Source: Pholiota molesta
Lineage: Eukaryota; Basidiomycota; Agaricomycetes; Agaricales; Strophariaceae
Length of the DNA: 64,000 nt
Assembly: GCA_014925825.1 (NCBI GenBank)
Contig: JACGCK010000179.1
Location: 1 to 64,000 of the forward strand
Reading direction: 5' to 3'
Positions 35,244-46,748 of the stretch are shown one piece after another (the stretch's first letter is position 1; every line of letters begins with the position of its first letter). A program made the translations under genes and the position numbers. A model generated the notes under the pieces. The model saw nothing but the letters and a program-made list of their open reading frames with translations, was not told where the DNA came from and did no database searches.

Positions 35244-36776
35244 ATGCCAACGCACGCTCAGAACCCCTTCGCCCGACTTTCAACCACGTTGCTGCTGGCC
35301 ATATTCCAAACCATCTGCGACTACCAGCCCGTTAGCCTTCCGCTGCACGCATCGCATCCACGCCATGTCCTCAACTCCGTGTGCAAGGGGTGGTACGACA
35401 TTGTTTGCTCAACGGGTGCTTTGTGGGACAAGATTCATTTTCGAGCGAGCGCTGGCGAGGCCCATCCGCCACACCCTCTCCTCCCCCAGCTCAATTTCTG
35501 CGTCCGACTCAGCGGCTCAAACCCGTTGACGATGACCTTTGACACGGTCTTCGACGGCTGGGCGTTCAGCTTTGTCGACCTCGTCATCATCCCTCACGTC
35601 CACCAAATACAGAACCTGAAGTGTATGGTTCAAGGAAACACCGAGATCAAGAAGTTCCTCACCGTTGGAGAAGGTCGTTTCAGCATCCTCGAGTCTCTCG
35701 ACGTCTGCTTTGTCAACACATTGCTCAGACAAATTTCGTATTTTCCCTTGGAAGACTGCCTCAAGTTCACCACCCTGCACACTGCCCCATGCCTGCGTCA
35801 TGCGACATTCCACCTCGCCAACGGTCTCCATCCTATAGACCTGCATCTTCCATGGGGGCAGCTCAGCACCTTAGACCTCGGAACAGTGGCGATGCCGCCA
35901 GATGTCTTCATAAAGATATTGCACGCCGCCACCTGGCGCCTCGAAGACGCCAATTTCTATGTCAGATTCAGAAAACCTATGCATCCGCGTCTCAAACTCT
36001 CGAAGCGTCGGGTGACCATGCATGCGCTGCAAACCTTACGATTGCGGCTGCATTCTCCGAGTCGAGACCAGCGCCTATTCTCACTTCTTCGACTCCCGGC
36101 GCTTCAAAAGCTCTATATCGAGATGCATGATTATTCGAGTTATCAAAACTGGGACCTTCCGCTGTATACCAAACTCCTGCGCGCATCTAACAAAACACTT
36201 CGGGAGCTATACATGGATGATTACCCACCCCATGGTAGCAAAAACAACGGCTTCGTAGTCCGACGTCGCTACCATGCAACAACGCATCAAGTACTCGCCA
36301 AATTCTTTAACATCATCTCAAATGTCGAGAACCTCCATCTCCCACTGGGGCTGGATATCGATGCAGCGACGCTGGACAAAATGGCGTTATACACGCTTCT
36401 TCCAAAGCTTTCCTCGCTGCACTTGAGCAGTACCCACGGATGGCCTGTTCTTGCCATGGCCCGACGGCGGCTGCAGCTGTTCGTCGATGCTTCATGTGCC
36501 GCCGCACAAGCTGAGTTCAAACCGGGTCCCACGCGACGGCCAGTCATCGCGTTTCGCCCGCCTACGTCCATCCATATGTTGATTCCGCATCGTTGGAGCG
36601 TGGCAGAAAAGAGGGCGCTTGTTCAGGAAGCACAAGCGCTTGGGTTGTGTGGGGTCACATGTGCTGTGCAGAGCACATCCACGCTGCCTCTGCCGGTCGT
36701 AGATCTTAGGGACGTTATGCGGGCAAGATTGCTTGCCTGGATAGACGGAGTACCCAGCGTGGACTTAATGCTTTAA
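35244..36776 (+). CDS. Single-exon F-box/LRR-like protein H, 510 aa
   Basis: An intronless frame. The N-terminus (FARLSTTLLLAIFQTIC..VCKGWYDIVCSTGALWDKIHF) matches the F-box-like opening common in agaricomycetes, where a V-C-x-x-W-x-x-I/V-x-x-T-x-x-L-W string ends the domain. Downstream, repeated segments such as LTMTFDTVFDGWAF, ILESLDVCF, LRHATFHLANG and LSSLHLSS are leucine-rich-repeat-like. It belongs to a different F-box subfamily from genes A-G: no introns, no LDSTYFF or VETHLPC motifs. It ends about 45 bp before the right arm begins. Likely an SCF adaptor; the target is unknown. Confidence 0.7.
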   Translation: MPTHAQNPFARLSTTLLLAIFQTICDYQPVSLPLHASHPRHVLNSVCKGWYDIVCSTGALWDKIHFRASAGEAHPPHPLLPQLNFCVRLSGSNPLTMTFDTVFDGWAFSFVDLVIIPHVHQIQNLKCMVQGNTEIKKFLTVGEGRFSILESLDVCFVNTLLRQISYFPLEDCLKFTTLHTAPCLRHATFHLANGLHPIDLHLPWGQLSTLDLGTVAMPPDVFIKILHAATWRLEDANFYVRFRKPMHPRLKLSKRRVTMHALQTLRLRLHSPSRDQRLFSLLRLPALQKLYIEMHDYSSYQNWDLPLYTKLLRASNKTLRELYMDDYPPHGSKNNGFVVRRRYHATTHQVLAKFFNIISNVENLHLPLGLDIDAATLDKMALYTLLPKLSSLHLSSTHGWPVLAMARRRLQLFVDASCAAAQAEFKPGPTRRPVIAFRPPTSIHMLIPHRWSVAEKRALVQEAQALGLCGVTCAVQSTSTLPLPVVDLRDVMRARLLAWIDGVPSVDLML

Positions 36777-37089
36777 TCCAATATCGCACATAGTAGGTGG
36801 TGCTTGCTCTGCATAATCTGCTGTTGCATGAAGCAGAAAATCTAGAATGTGAATTCGACGTCTGATATTTTATTTCTACGTTTCCTGCAAGTGAGGTATG
36901 AATAGGTACCAATGCCGAGTGGATCTCTCCGGGACACCGGCTGAGTAGGCAATATCAACCACAGCCTCTCCACATATACACAGATCGCCTCGAAATAGCG
37001 TCTCACAAAGCGCGCCATGGAAGTATGAATATATGTAACATTACAACTTACTGAATGGGATCACCGGCACTAACAAACTATTTTCGAGG

Positions 37090-39062
37090 CTAGACAGGAT
37101 AAACAGTTAAGACGGACCTGCCCTCGCGATCGACCTACAACGAAAGAAAGTCAACGATGCATACACAAAAAACGTGAGGTAAAGCCAAAGAAAACACCCA
37201 AATACCGTATATGCGGCTGGAAGCCTATTCGCATAGATACTCTCAAGCTAAAAGTGGTAGACGTACATTTATACCGATAATTCCATCCGCATAGAGCATG
37301 TAAACTGGGCGAATCTCCTTGAGGGCCAGCGTTGATCGCACGCATGGGAGATGCGTCTCGACGTCGTCAAGAAAGAGCGGCACATCCTCCTTGCGTGTAC
37401 TGGACGGCAACAAGCGCCCAGGGTGCCCCTTTGCGGCCGCGGCTGTTGAAGGGGCATCCAGCACGCCCTTTGCGGAGAGCACGGCTGCTAGGGAGAAATC
37501 CAAGAGGTCGACGGCGTGGGGGCGCTCTGGCGTGTTCCCCTTCACAACGGCACGTTGGCCATAGACACATCTGCACGAGAAATACGGAATGTGAGCACTG
37601 CGCATATCCTCAACGTCCACAAAGCGAGTATATCCACCTTTTCCAGAGCGACCCATCATGCGGATGGGAAGTAAGAACCACGCGCGTGTTCAGCGGGCCC
37701 CATTCCGCCCAGGGGATATTCAGCGGCGCATGCTCCTGGGCCATACGCGCGCGGCGGGCGTACATTAGGAGCACGCGCTGGTGCAGGAACACGTTCACAT
37801 ACCGAACCCGATGTTCCCCCACATCCATCGGGTGGTTGTACTGCACGGTGAACATGTGTAGGCGGTGATCGTCGTGTATCGTGAATGGTGTATGCGGGAG
37901 GGGGTTCGCCTCAACGGGGCCAGCATGGCTGACGATTCCGCGGATGGAGATGCCAGGGGAGGTGGGCGGAAGATGAAGTGTAGCGAGGTGCACTGCCTGG
38001 GTAGTCGTCGCGTGGGATCGTACAAGCTTGTATAGCTGAATCGCGCCGCAGATGGCTTCCGTCGTAATGAAGAAGTACGTGGAATCGAGAAGCCGGAAGT
38101 CATATTCCAATGAGGGAGGGCAGTGATCAAAAGATGCAGAGGTATCCTTTATAATTAACGTCAAATATGTTACAAACTAGCGTAAAATGTGGGCGCACCA
38201 ATAGCAGATCCGATGTCATCCAGTCCCATACCAATGCGCGCGCCTTCCCTCCAGCATAGTGGAAATGAACGGCAACGACGCTGTACGCAATTTGAAGAAC
38301 GGAAATGGTGTACTCATTCTCTTGGCGATGTTGCGGAACAACCGTAAACTGAAAGGGGCTTTGCTGCGCCTGCGGATGAATAGCATTGGTAGATATAGCC
38401 CGAATGTGAATGTGGACGATACGCGTGTCGGTCATCGATGGTGCGCTACGAATGGTTAACCTCAAGATTGTTGAACTACAAGATAATACACAGGCACTCA
38501 CGTCCCGTCGTCCTCTACAAACACCATCAAATCCTGTGTCGGATCCATCGTGAACTGCCCTTCTAAGAGATTTTCATCCAGGGGTCTTCGATTCAGGGGT
38601 CTTTGAATCGTGCGTTGAGTGGCATTGCTGGCGGTAGGTAACCATATAATTTCAAAGTGATCCGGCTCGCTGCTCGCAGTAGCGAAAGCGCCTCCGGCGA
38701 GCTCGAATACATCACCATCAGGCTGCGTCCGCACAGTACGAGGCCCTTTCGTCTCGAGTGCCAGCCACGGCCGACGTCGGCGCATAAGGGACGCGATGCG
38801 TTCTGTGTGGTTAAGCGATGTTCCGCCATCTTCGAGGCCGTCCAGGTGCAGCTGAATAGTATACGCCAGCAAAGAGGAACCTTTGAGGGTGTCGTAGATG
38901 GACGTGCACGTCTGTGCGATCCTGTGGTTTTAGCCTCTTCCGCAGAGTTCATAGCGATGTACATAATCTCACCGTCGCACAGCGGATGAGCGAAACAGCA
39001 TCGAGGTTGGAAAGGATCTGGATATGTAGCTCTTGCGGTAAATCGCAGAAATCGTTCGCCAT
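37090..39062 (-). CDS. F-box family protein E (right arm copy of B), 534 aa
   Basis: Six exons on the minus strand: 39062-38973, 38911-38502, 38445-38199, 38146-37638, 37570-37267 and 37134-37090. Every exon has the same length as in gene B, including the AAAG acceptor of exon 4 and the final VDREGRSVLTVYPV exon. There are about ten replacements in the 124 exon-2 residues compared, e.g. RRRRAW to RRRRPW and FTMDPTQDLMVFVEDDGM to ..DDGT, with no stop or frameshift. Keeping an open frame at this divergence suggests the gene is functional. Confidence 0.85.
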
Positions 39063-40434
39063 TTCAGAAGGGAATCAATGAAGTGGATGGTCCAGGCTTG
39101 TAGACTGCGGACGCAGATCTCAAAGGACATTTGTGTTTTTCTTTGGACAATTGATATCATTCCCACACACACGCTTCTCGTGCTTGGCCCTGATGCCAGC
39201 ATAGCAAACTTTAAAACTGAAGCTCATGAGGATGTCCCATACTGTCACCAATTTGTCCTTGAAATATCGCTACGCAGCTACTACCTTGTAGCGTGAAAAG
39301 ATATGAAACTGAATGAACGACCTGTAACATCGCCCAATTCGCACCCTCCTTCGGAGAGGAGCACGGTACGTCTGCTGCTCACGAGAGGGCGCCTGCTGCT
39401 CACGGAAGGGCGGCGGCCGGGCTCAGTACGTCTGCTGAATCCTGTCGAAGGCACGGCGGTGACGTGGTGCAGCAACCCCTCCGCGAGCGGTCAGGGTATG
39501 TATCCAATACCGCATCAGCTTTTAGACTTTTCATGGATTATGTAAAGGCTCTGTTCAGTACGACGAGTTTGAGATATCATTTTATCATTTTATTACCGGA
39601 ATAATAAATTCGCATCCAACACCAAAGCAGCACCCCCGCACGCGAGCTTTCATATACAAAAGAAGATCGGTTTCCACCATGTGAGCACATACTTTGTCCG
39701 GCCATCAGCGCCAGCGTAGTGCATGGCCCCGACGAGTCGCTGAGAACCGCATGTTCTCAGTCGGCACCAAGATAAAGGGAGGATGACGTGGATCCGACCT
39801 CCTTTAAAGAGAATCGTCGGGAGGGGTGCAGGTGAGACTCCAGCGAGTGGATGGCCCGGGAAAGTAGGAAAGCTCTCAAAACGAAATCAATTCACTCACA
39901 ATATCCGCCCATCCATTAAATGTGGCGTTCATACAGTGCTGCTCTTGGACACAGTTAGTGCTGGTTAAAGTAGTGCTCTACAATAACCGATAGAATACCG
40001 TAGCCCTAACCAGAGGGGCCCTCGATCCTGGAAAGCCTCTGGTGCGCCGCCGACGCACGAAGTCATCGAAGACGAACGATCTCTGCGCTGTTGACTTGCA
40101 CATGGGCTCGATTCGATCATCTGCTGGCAGAGATCAGATAGAGCGGTTATAATTAGGTTGAGCCCGGGACGGAGGGCTTGCACGGATAGCGTACGAGATA
40201 CCGCATGCCTTGGTCATACTTACCATGAACCGAAGATTAAGGGTCGGAGCCATGAATGAGTAGCCCCAGCAAACAACGACATCTAGTTCAAGCGAAATTC
40301 GGCAGTTGACGAGTGGGAAGTGGAGTTCTGGTATTTAGATGGATATCATAGATGAACAAGAGGTGGAAGGCGCCTTGGTTGTGGGGTTGGTCTTGGTGGA
40401 AGCGATGAGTGGGAATACGTGAGTAGGCAAGGAT
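39063..40434. other. Right-arm spacer upstream of F-box gene E
   Basis: Mirror of 12.07-13.54 kb. It contains a foldback element at 39,657-39,808. The stretch around 39,360-39,470 (CTGCTGCTCACG repeats) differs from the left arm by small rearrangements. No gene is supported. Confidence 0.4.
39657..39808. repeat. Foldback element with nested hairpin
   Basis: Outer ends are CAAAAGAAGATCGGTTTCCAC and GTGGATCCGACCTCCTTTAAAG. The inner hairpin is CTGAGAACCGCATGTTCTCAG. Mirror of 12,703-12,843. Confidence 0.7.
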
Positions 40435-42030
40435 GTCCCGGGCCGGATTCAGAGTCCGTGCGCAATGTTCTCACCGCAGACTCTGACCTCGTTTTACTGC
40501 CACACATCACGCTCATCGTCTGCAATCCAGAGGAGCGCATTGGATATAGGCCGTTCTCTACGTTAGTAGTTCCGCCGACGGACACAGCACAGGAGATGTC
40601 TCTCTACCCGGTCGCTCAAACGTCCCAGTGTGTTGCTCTCTGCCCACCCCTATTACGCTCACCTCCACCTATCTACAGTATACCTCACTAGAATACCATC
40701 TCCCCGTGGTCTACGCGCCCAAGCCCCATGACGCGAACTCACTGCCAATACCCAGCGCCTCCTACCCTCTTCAACGCGCCCTCCAACTGCATCGGCGCGT
40801 GTGCCCGTCGTCTCCTACTCGCACCTCTCCTCCTCCCAGGCGCACATTCCAGCTGTCGTAGCGTCCACCACACGCCCCTCTCCACCATCTGCACCCCAAC
40901 CCTCCCACCAGCCAGACTATGCCCCATCCCGATGCCACATCGCCGTCCTTTGCGATTTGGCCTGGGCGGGTCCATCCACGGTCATTTCGTTCGGCCTGTG
41001 GGGAAACCGTGCCCATGAGCCTCCCAAAGAAATATGCGGAGTGGCTCGGTGTACGGGTGAATGTCGCGGTGGCAAGGAAGGCGCGACTTGAAAATGGATG
41101 AGGAGGCGAGGAGATCCGTGGAACGTGTGGTGACGGGACGGCCGCTGAGGAGTGTGGATGGTCAGTGATGCGGATCCGGGGGCGGAGAGGTGCACGAGCA
41201 AGGCGGGGACGGTAGTATGTGGGATGTAAGTACACGCGCCGTTGATGTGACGATCGTGCCCTGGCATCGTTCGTAGCTCAGGGAAACTTCGGATGTTTAG
41301 CGCACCTTCCCCTGTGCCCTCCGTACTCCTCCTACTCCCGGTCTTCGTATCCATCCACGCCATGCACGACGCATGCGTAAACCCTCTTCCTCCGATATCC
41401 TGCTGGACTTTCGACGCCGACACTGCTATCGAAGACTTAGGGGAACCCTAAACCGAAGCACCGTGCCACGCACTCAATGGTAATCTGGTAAACTATCCGT
41501 CCTCCATCGCCGTCCCACACTAACACACCTATGCACCCCCTAGTGCGAGCGACACACTATCAAGCACCGCACCGCCGTCCCCAGTCGCCGCCCTGCGTCC
41601 GCCGCCATCCGCGCCCAGCCACCTCCAAATCCCGCCGCCATCCATCCTATGCACCCCTCCAGGGCCTCCGCCTCCCAGCCACCCCCTCTCGGCGCGTCGT
41701 GCCTCGAAATCAAATCGCGTCTGCCACGAAGCGCTGCGGCGCTGGACCCGAAGGTGCGGCGCGCGGGGAGCCATGCCATGCCCCACCGCAGATGGTCGCG
41801 CGCCCGACGTGTGCGGGCGTTCGGCTGTGCGCCCCATCCTCGGCGCCTTCGCAGTGCACCTTGATGCCCGCCGCGGGGTGCTACTATGTCGCGGTGCGGA
41901 GCGTCATGGCCGGCGCCTCCGTTGCGCTTCCGCAGGCCACTTCCTCTTACCGCCGCCTGACGGACGCGAGAGCGCAGGTCGACGCGGGGATGGCTGCTGG
42001 ACCGTTCTCTTGTTTGAAAGGAGGGGGAAG
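40435..42030 (+). pseudogene. URC1 pseudogene, right arm copy 2
   Basis: Plus-strand mirror of the 10.6-12.1 kb remnant. It includes the DLWGN/GHLVP-like segment near 40,985, a CACTATCAAGCACCGCACCGCC fragment near 41,560, and an exon-9-like DARAQVDAGMAAGPFSCLKG near 42,000. About 230 bp between 41.3 and 41.5 kb has no equivalent in the left arm. No usable frame remains. Confidence 0.75.
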
Positions 42031-44032
42031 GAGGAGGGAGGAGACGTAGGATTAGTGCGGCGTCGTCGACTTTGCGGATCTATGGACGGTGGTGGTATGG
42101 ATATCAGAATTCTCGACGCTTATTGTAGCTCCTTTATTGAATAATATGAACTTTCAAACAAAATAATGTGCATTCGAAATGATTATAAGACATTTTCGAT
42201 GGGGATTGACCACGAGGCTTGCTTCGTTTGCCCTGCGATGAGTACAGATGAGTTTAAGGAGAGCTAGACTACATATCTTTGAGTAGTGCCACTCGATGAC
42301 GATAAAATGGCCATGCTCTGTACCCACGAGGCTTCATCCCCTAATCCGAATCACGATACCGACAGCATGCTAACGGATTTCGGGGTAAGCTGTGCGATTC
42401 GTTGGGAAGCCCATTGTTCTCCCGTTATCTCGCATTTCGGGGAGACATTGATCGCTACTGTGTACTCCGGAGCTCGAACGCACCGCGCGAGACTGTGGAC
42501 ATGAGATCGAGCATGAGGTTATATCAATGATTAAGATGTGTCTTCGAAGCCATTGTTTCTGGATAACAGCACATGTGTGGTCCTCGTTCGCTCGCCCCAC
42601 CGAAGTACGGCACATAGCCATCCATCCGTTCGGAGTCTACGAAAACGACATCCACTTTTCATATTGTTCGATGATTTAGGAGGTGCCACTCGAGTACACA
42701 CAATTCTCTGTCCTATCGATTAAAAGACATAATATGAGTTTTCGCTGCCTCCGCAAGTATAAAATAGTGGGTTTTTGGTCTACTATGCCTTAGTCCAAGT
42801 CCATCGACCGCTCTCGCAAATCCAATGGCCCCCAATTCCACGCCCTCACACAGCTCTACCTCGTACATTCGTACATCTTTGATGACATTGACGACTGTCC
42901 CAGGTACTGTTCTCCCGCCCTTTTGATGTGCTCTACCCGCCGAGCTAATTTTCTTTAGGCCTCGAGCAGGCGGCGGGACTAGCTCCATCTGCGTCTCGGA
43001 AGGAAAATACAGTGGACAAAGTATGTAGAACTACTTTAATCTGCGCAGTGCCAAATCGCTCATCTTCCATCCCCGCAGAGGCCCCATCCCAAGGAGTACC
43101 ACGTCTGGTCAGACGATTGGCGTCGCGTATGACTTTCGGGGCGTGGCATCGCGGCTCCCAGCTGAGGGTGCAATTCCCGCAGAGGCCACATATCAAGGAT
43201 GGAGTGCCCAAGTTCAAGAAACATAAAAATAGCATCACGCAGTCTTCTGGAGAAGCGTTCGATAAGGGGAGAAACCGATATTCCTAGTTTCCCCAGTTTA
43301 CCAGTTGTAGTTTCTTTATATTGGTCTCAAATCCCTCTGCATCGACCCAAAACCCCATACAGGAGTTGCCGCCCAAACCATTACCCCAATTCCCTTCAGT
43401 GCACATACTCATACAACCCACACATTTATCATTTAGATTCCCTCCCTTAAGTACCATTGACGTCGACTTGTATTAATATTACACCTTCCGCTCCGCAGAT
43501 ACCAAGTATGTATGTCGCTATTTTTTATGGTAGTGAAAGAGCTACTTTCTAGGTAGCTGTACACTTCTTCTATGGATAGTAGTCGATCAGATTGATAGGA
43601 TCATTGACTGAAGAATAGCTATACCGACGACAACAACAGATCGTAAAATGGTTTGTTATATTAATGTCAAATGAACATGCCCGATGATTGAGTACCGCCA
43701 ATAGTCTTGTATACACTCGTCGCAGATCCGCCTCTTTGATGAGGAAGTGAATTGCTCAATAGGTAACTGCATGCACCGCGCTTCATCTATTTTCTTACAT
43801 TGGTTTGTGGTTATCTACTGATTTAGGAATAGTATATACCATCAGCCTCATTCGGTCGAAAACGTGAAAAACAAACAGCCCATCGCAAGATACCGGTGTC
43901 ATGACTAGAAGGGTTAGATAGGTATATACGCAACGCGTTCACCGTAATTAATATACACAGCAGATATCCAATAAGACACAATCATATTAATTATCCTCAA
44001 TATCAAAGCAGCGCCTCGCTCCAAATGCCTTC
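42031..44032. other. Right-arm spacer without a supported gene
   Basis: Mirror of 8.60-10.64 kb. An imperfect version of the 16-bp inverted motif lies near 42,281. A short minus-strand ORF starting MAPNSTPSHSSTSYIR near 42,824 is related to the IFDDIDDHAQ block at 3.5 and 55.2 kb but soon stops. Confidence 0.4.
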
Positions 44033-44197
44033 CAAAGAAGGTCAATTTTTACAACTGGGAGTTTCCCTACACCACCTTTATCAGGCCACCGGAACCAGCG
44101 CAGTGCATGGCTCCGGCGAAGTGGCTGAGAACACGCATGCATTCTCAGTTGACACCAGGTCAAAGGTAAGCAGCTTGTGGAACCGACCTTCTTTTGA
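44033..44197. repeat. Foldback element with nested hairpin
   Basis: Outer ends are CAAAGAAGGTCAATTTTTAC and GTGGAACCGACCTTCTTTTG. The inner hairpin is CTGAGAACACGCATGCATTCTCAG-like near 44,127. Mirror of 8,441-8,596. Confidence 0.7.
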
Positions 44198-44908
44198 GAG
44201 CGTCGTCGGAGGGAGATGCAGCCACACGAGGGGATGGCGCAGGAAAGTGGAAAAATTCTCGAGACGAGACGGGAACTGTCGGGGTACTCACGATATACCT
44301 CCACCCATTGAGTTCGGCGTCCGTACAGCACCCTTTGGCACAGTAAGCACTGGTAAACTAAGTGCTCTACAACAATCGAAAGGATACAGAAGCGCTCAGC
44401 TAGAGGGGCATTTGATCCTGAAAACTCTGTGGCGGCTCCCAGGTGCACGAAGTTCATGGAGAGGAACGATTATTGGAAGGTTGACAGTTGCGCATTCGAT
44501 GTGTTCAGCCGCTGGAAGAGATAGGGGAATGATTAGGCTAGACTTGAAGCTTGAATCCACCATATTCGAACCGAAGCATTGATTTTTGCGACGCATGTAA
44601 AATTACTTAGATACCACCACCATCAAATCCTGACCCCCGTTCAAAAACCCTCCTCGAGCACCCCACCAAACCCCAGGTGGCACAGTGACGAGCGCAGTGA
44701 ACGGTACAGTCAGCCCCTTTGATCCAGTGGGCGGTACACGTAAAACTCCCAATAAATACGTGAGATAGGAAGCCCAAACGCCGCAACAGACCTCACGCTG
44801 TCGCCGGCTGGCCTCCTTAGATACAACCACTACATACCATCCATAAGTACCCTTGTAGACGCCCTTCCCAGTCATCGAGCACATCCCTGGCACGGTACAA
44901 GGCACGTA

Positions 44909-46645
44909 GTGAGCTGGAAGTGGTGGTGCGCTGGCACTGACCTCTTATCAGCCCCATCAGCTCCAATCCACAACGTCCACTCGCCCTCTGCCCCCCGCTC
45001 TGCCTGTACCTTCCCGCGTCTATCTAGCGAATACAATCCTCCCATGCCTAACCACTCCCTTGTTCGACCCATCTCTACCAGCTACGCCAGCAGTGGTCGT
45101 TATCGCACGGATCGGCCATCGATAAGACTCCCTCCCCAACACGGACGCTCCGCATCGGAGGATCTCGGGATGGCCCCCACCATCCTGTACTTTAACGGTG
45201 TGCTACAACCTGAGCAGTCCGCCTCTCGCCCGCCTCCTGCAGCGCCCGCTACCGAGAGACTGCGTGAGTCATCTTCTGAGCAACACGATACATGTTGGCT
45301 GACACAGTACCAGACGCCCCCGATGTCTAGCCCTGCAGACGACCTCCCCCAAGTCACCTCCCTCGACGACATCGTAAAGCGCGTGGAGGCGACGCTGGAC
45401 ATCCCTATCACCTCCGCGTCTACTCCTCCTGCGGCCCCTCCACCGGTACCTGCACGCACCCAACTATCACCAAACGTCCCCTCGGTGGTGACACGTGCTG
45501 CTGCAGGGCAAGCCAACCGCCCACTCACTCGCCAAGCTACGCTCCTCAACACGACGAGCTCTGCCACGCGCATCTCGGACGAGTCCACCATCGACTCGTT
45601 CACCATCAGTCCCTCCGAGCCAGGCGATCCACCTGCGTCCCCCACACCAACGCCCAGCCGGAAGGGCAAAGGCAAGGAGAACGCTGTCGCCTCCTCCTCT
45701 GGTACGAAATCCGCCTCGCCCAAGAAAGCCTCCACTGCGAAGGACGACAGCGCCGCTGTCCGACGCCTCGACTCTACCATGGGATCCATCGCGGCGAGGG
45801 TCGAAGGGAACCATTTGGAGGTATCCGAGGACATCGCCACCCTTCGTGCCCACATCGCATCACTCGCCTCGGATGTCCAATCCCTCCAGGCCTCCCCCCC
45901 CCAGGCTACCCCTGACCCCCGCCTCAATGATGTTGTCAACGCCACCAACCAGATCACGCAGGCGGTGGTGGCTCTGCGCTCACAAACTGCCTCCATGGCA
46001 GCTGCCATCGAAGCGAGCCAGGCTCAGGTGGCATCTATCTCCCACACCATGCAGGAGATCATGCAGCAAGTCCGTGCAATCTCTGCGGGCCAGCCTGCCA
46101 GCCTCCCTGACGTCGTCCCTGCAGCTACGCGCTCCCGCACCGGAGATACCCCCACATCCACCCTCGTCCCAATCGCTCCTGGCCCACATGCCCACCAGAC
46201 AGCTCCTGCCGTCCAGCCCTTCTCATTCACTGCTCCGGCGGGCGCTCCCTCCTATCCCATGCCATCTCCGATGCCGGGTTCGCCCGCTGCGACCACTGGC
46301 GTCCCACCAGCACCTGCCCCGACAAACATCAACGGCCTCCCTGTAGCCCCGCCTGCGCACCAAGCTCGCAACCGCCCTGTGGATGGTGGGGTACAGGTCC
46401 TCTTCGGGCCCATGTCCTGGGATAAGGACATCACCGGCCAATTCCGTACCCTGATGCAAAGGACACCGAATGGCCACCTCATTGCCCCCGATAGCGTTAG
46501 GGCACAGCGGCTGCAAAGCAACAGACAATACATCATCGTTACCTTCAACCGCGCCGCCGACGCCATTACCTTCATCAACAACTGGTCCGCCGCCCCTCCC
46601 GCTGGCTACGAGGTCGCTACTGCCTCGCTCATGCAGGGAAACTAG
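44909..46645 (+). CDS. LINE ORF1 protein (RNA-binding/coiled-coil type), 578 aa
   Basis: The protein is Pro/Ser/Thr-rich for its first ~250 residues. A basic stretch SRKGKGKENAV follows. Then comes a long heptad-like region at about residues 285-400 (MGSIAARVEGNHLEVSEDIATL.., IASLASDVQSL, AAAIEASQAQVASIS), predicted to form a coiled coil. A second Pro-rich linker leads to a compact C-terminal domain from about residue 494 (VQVLFGPMSW..QYIIVTFNRAADAITFI) that resembles an RRM. There are no CCHC knuckles. By analogy with other LINE ORF1 proteins it would coat element RNA. It ends in TAG about 100 bp before the ORF2 frame opens. Confidence 0.75.
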   Translation: MSWKWWCAGTDLLSAPSAPIHNVHSPSAPRSACTFPRLSSEYNPPMPNHSLVRPISTSYASSGRYRTDRPSIRLPPQHGRSASEDLGMAPTILYFNGVLQPEQSASRPPPAAPATERLRESSSEQHDTCWLTQYQTPPMSSPADDLPQVTSLDDIVKRVEATLDIPITSASTPPAAPPPVPARTQLSPNVPSVVTRAAAGQANRPLTRQATLLNTTSSATRISDESTIDSFTISPSEPGDPPASPTPTPSRKGKGKENAVASSSGTKSASPKKASTAKDDSAAVRRLDSTMGSIAARVEGNHLEVSEDIATLRAHIASLASDVQSLQASPPQATPDPRLNDVVNATNQITQAVVALRSQTASMAAAIEASQAQVASISHTMQEIMQQVRAISAGQPASLPDVVPAATRSRTGDTPTSTLVPIAPGPHAHQTAPAVQPFSFTAPAGAPSYPMPSPMPGSPAATTGVPPAPAPTNINGLPVAPPAHQARNRPVDGGVQVLFGPMSWDKDITGQFRTLMQRTPNGHLIAPDSVRAQRLQSNRQYIIVTFNRAADAITFINNWSAAPPAGYEVATASLMQGN

Positions 46646-46748
46646 TTAGGGCAGGACATGTAGACATCGGACTCGCTTCTCAAAGTATCGTAGTCACTGG
46701 TACTACTGTAGATACATCTCCTAGTGCAACCACCCCCACTCACACTAA

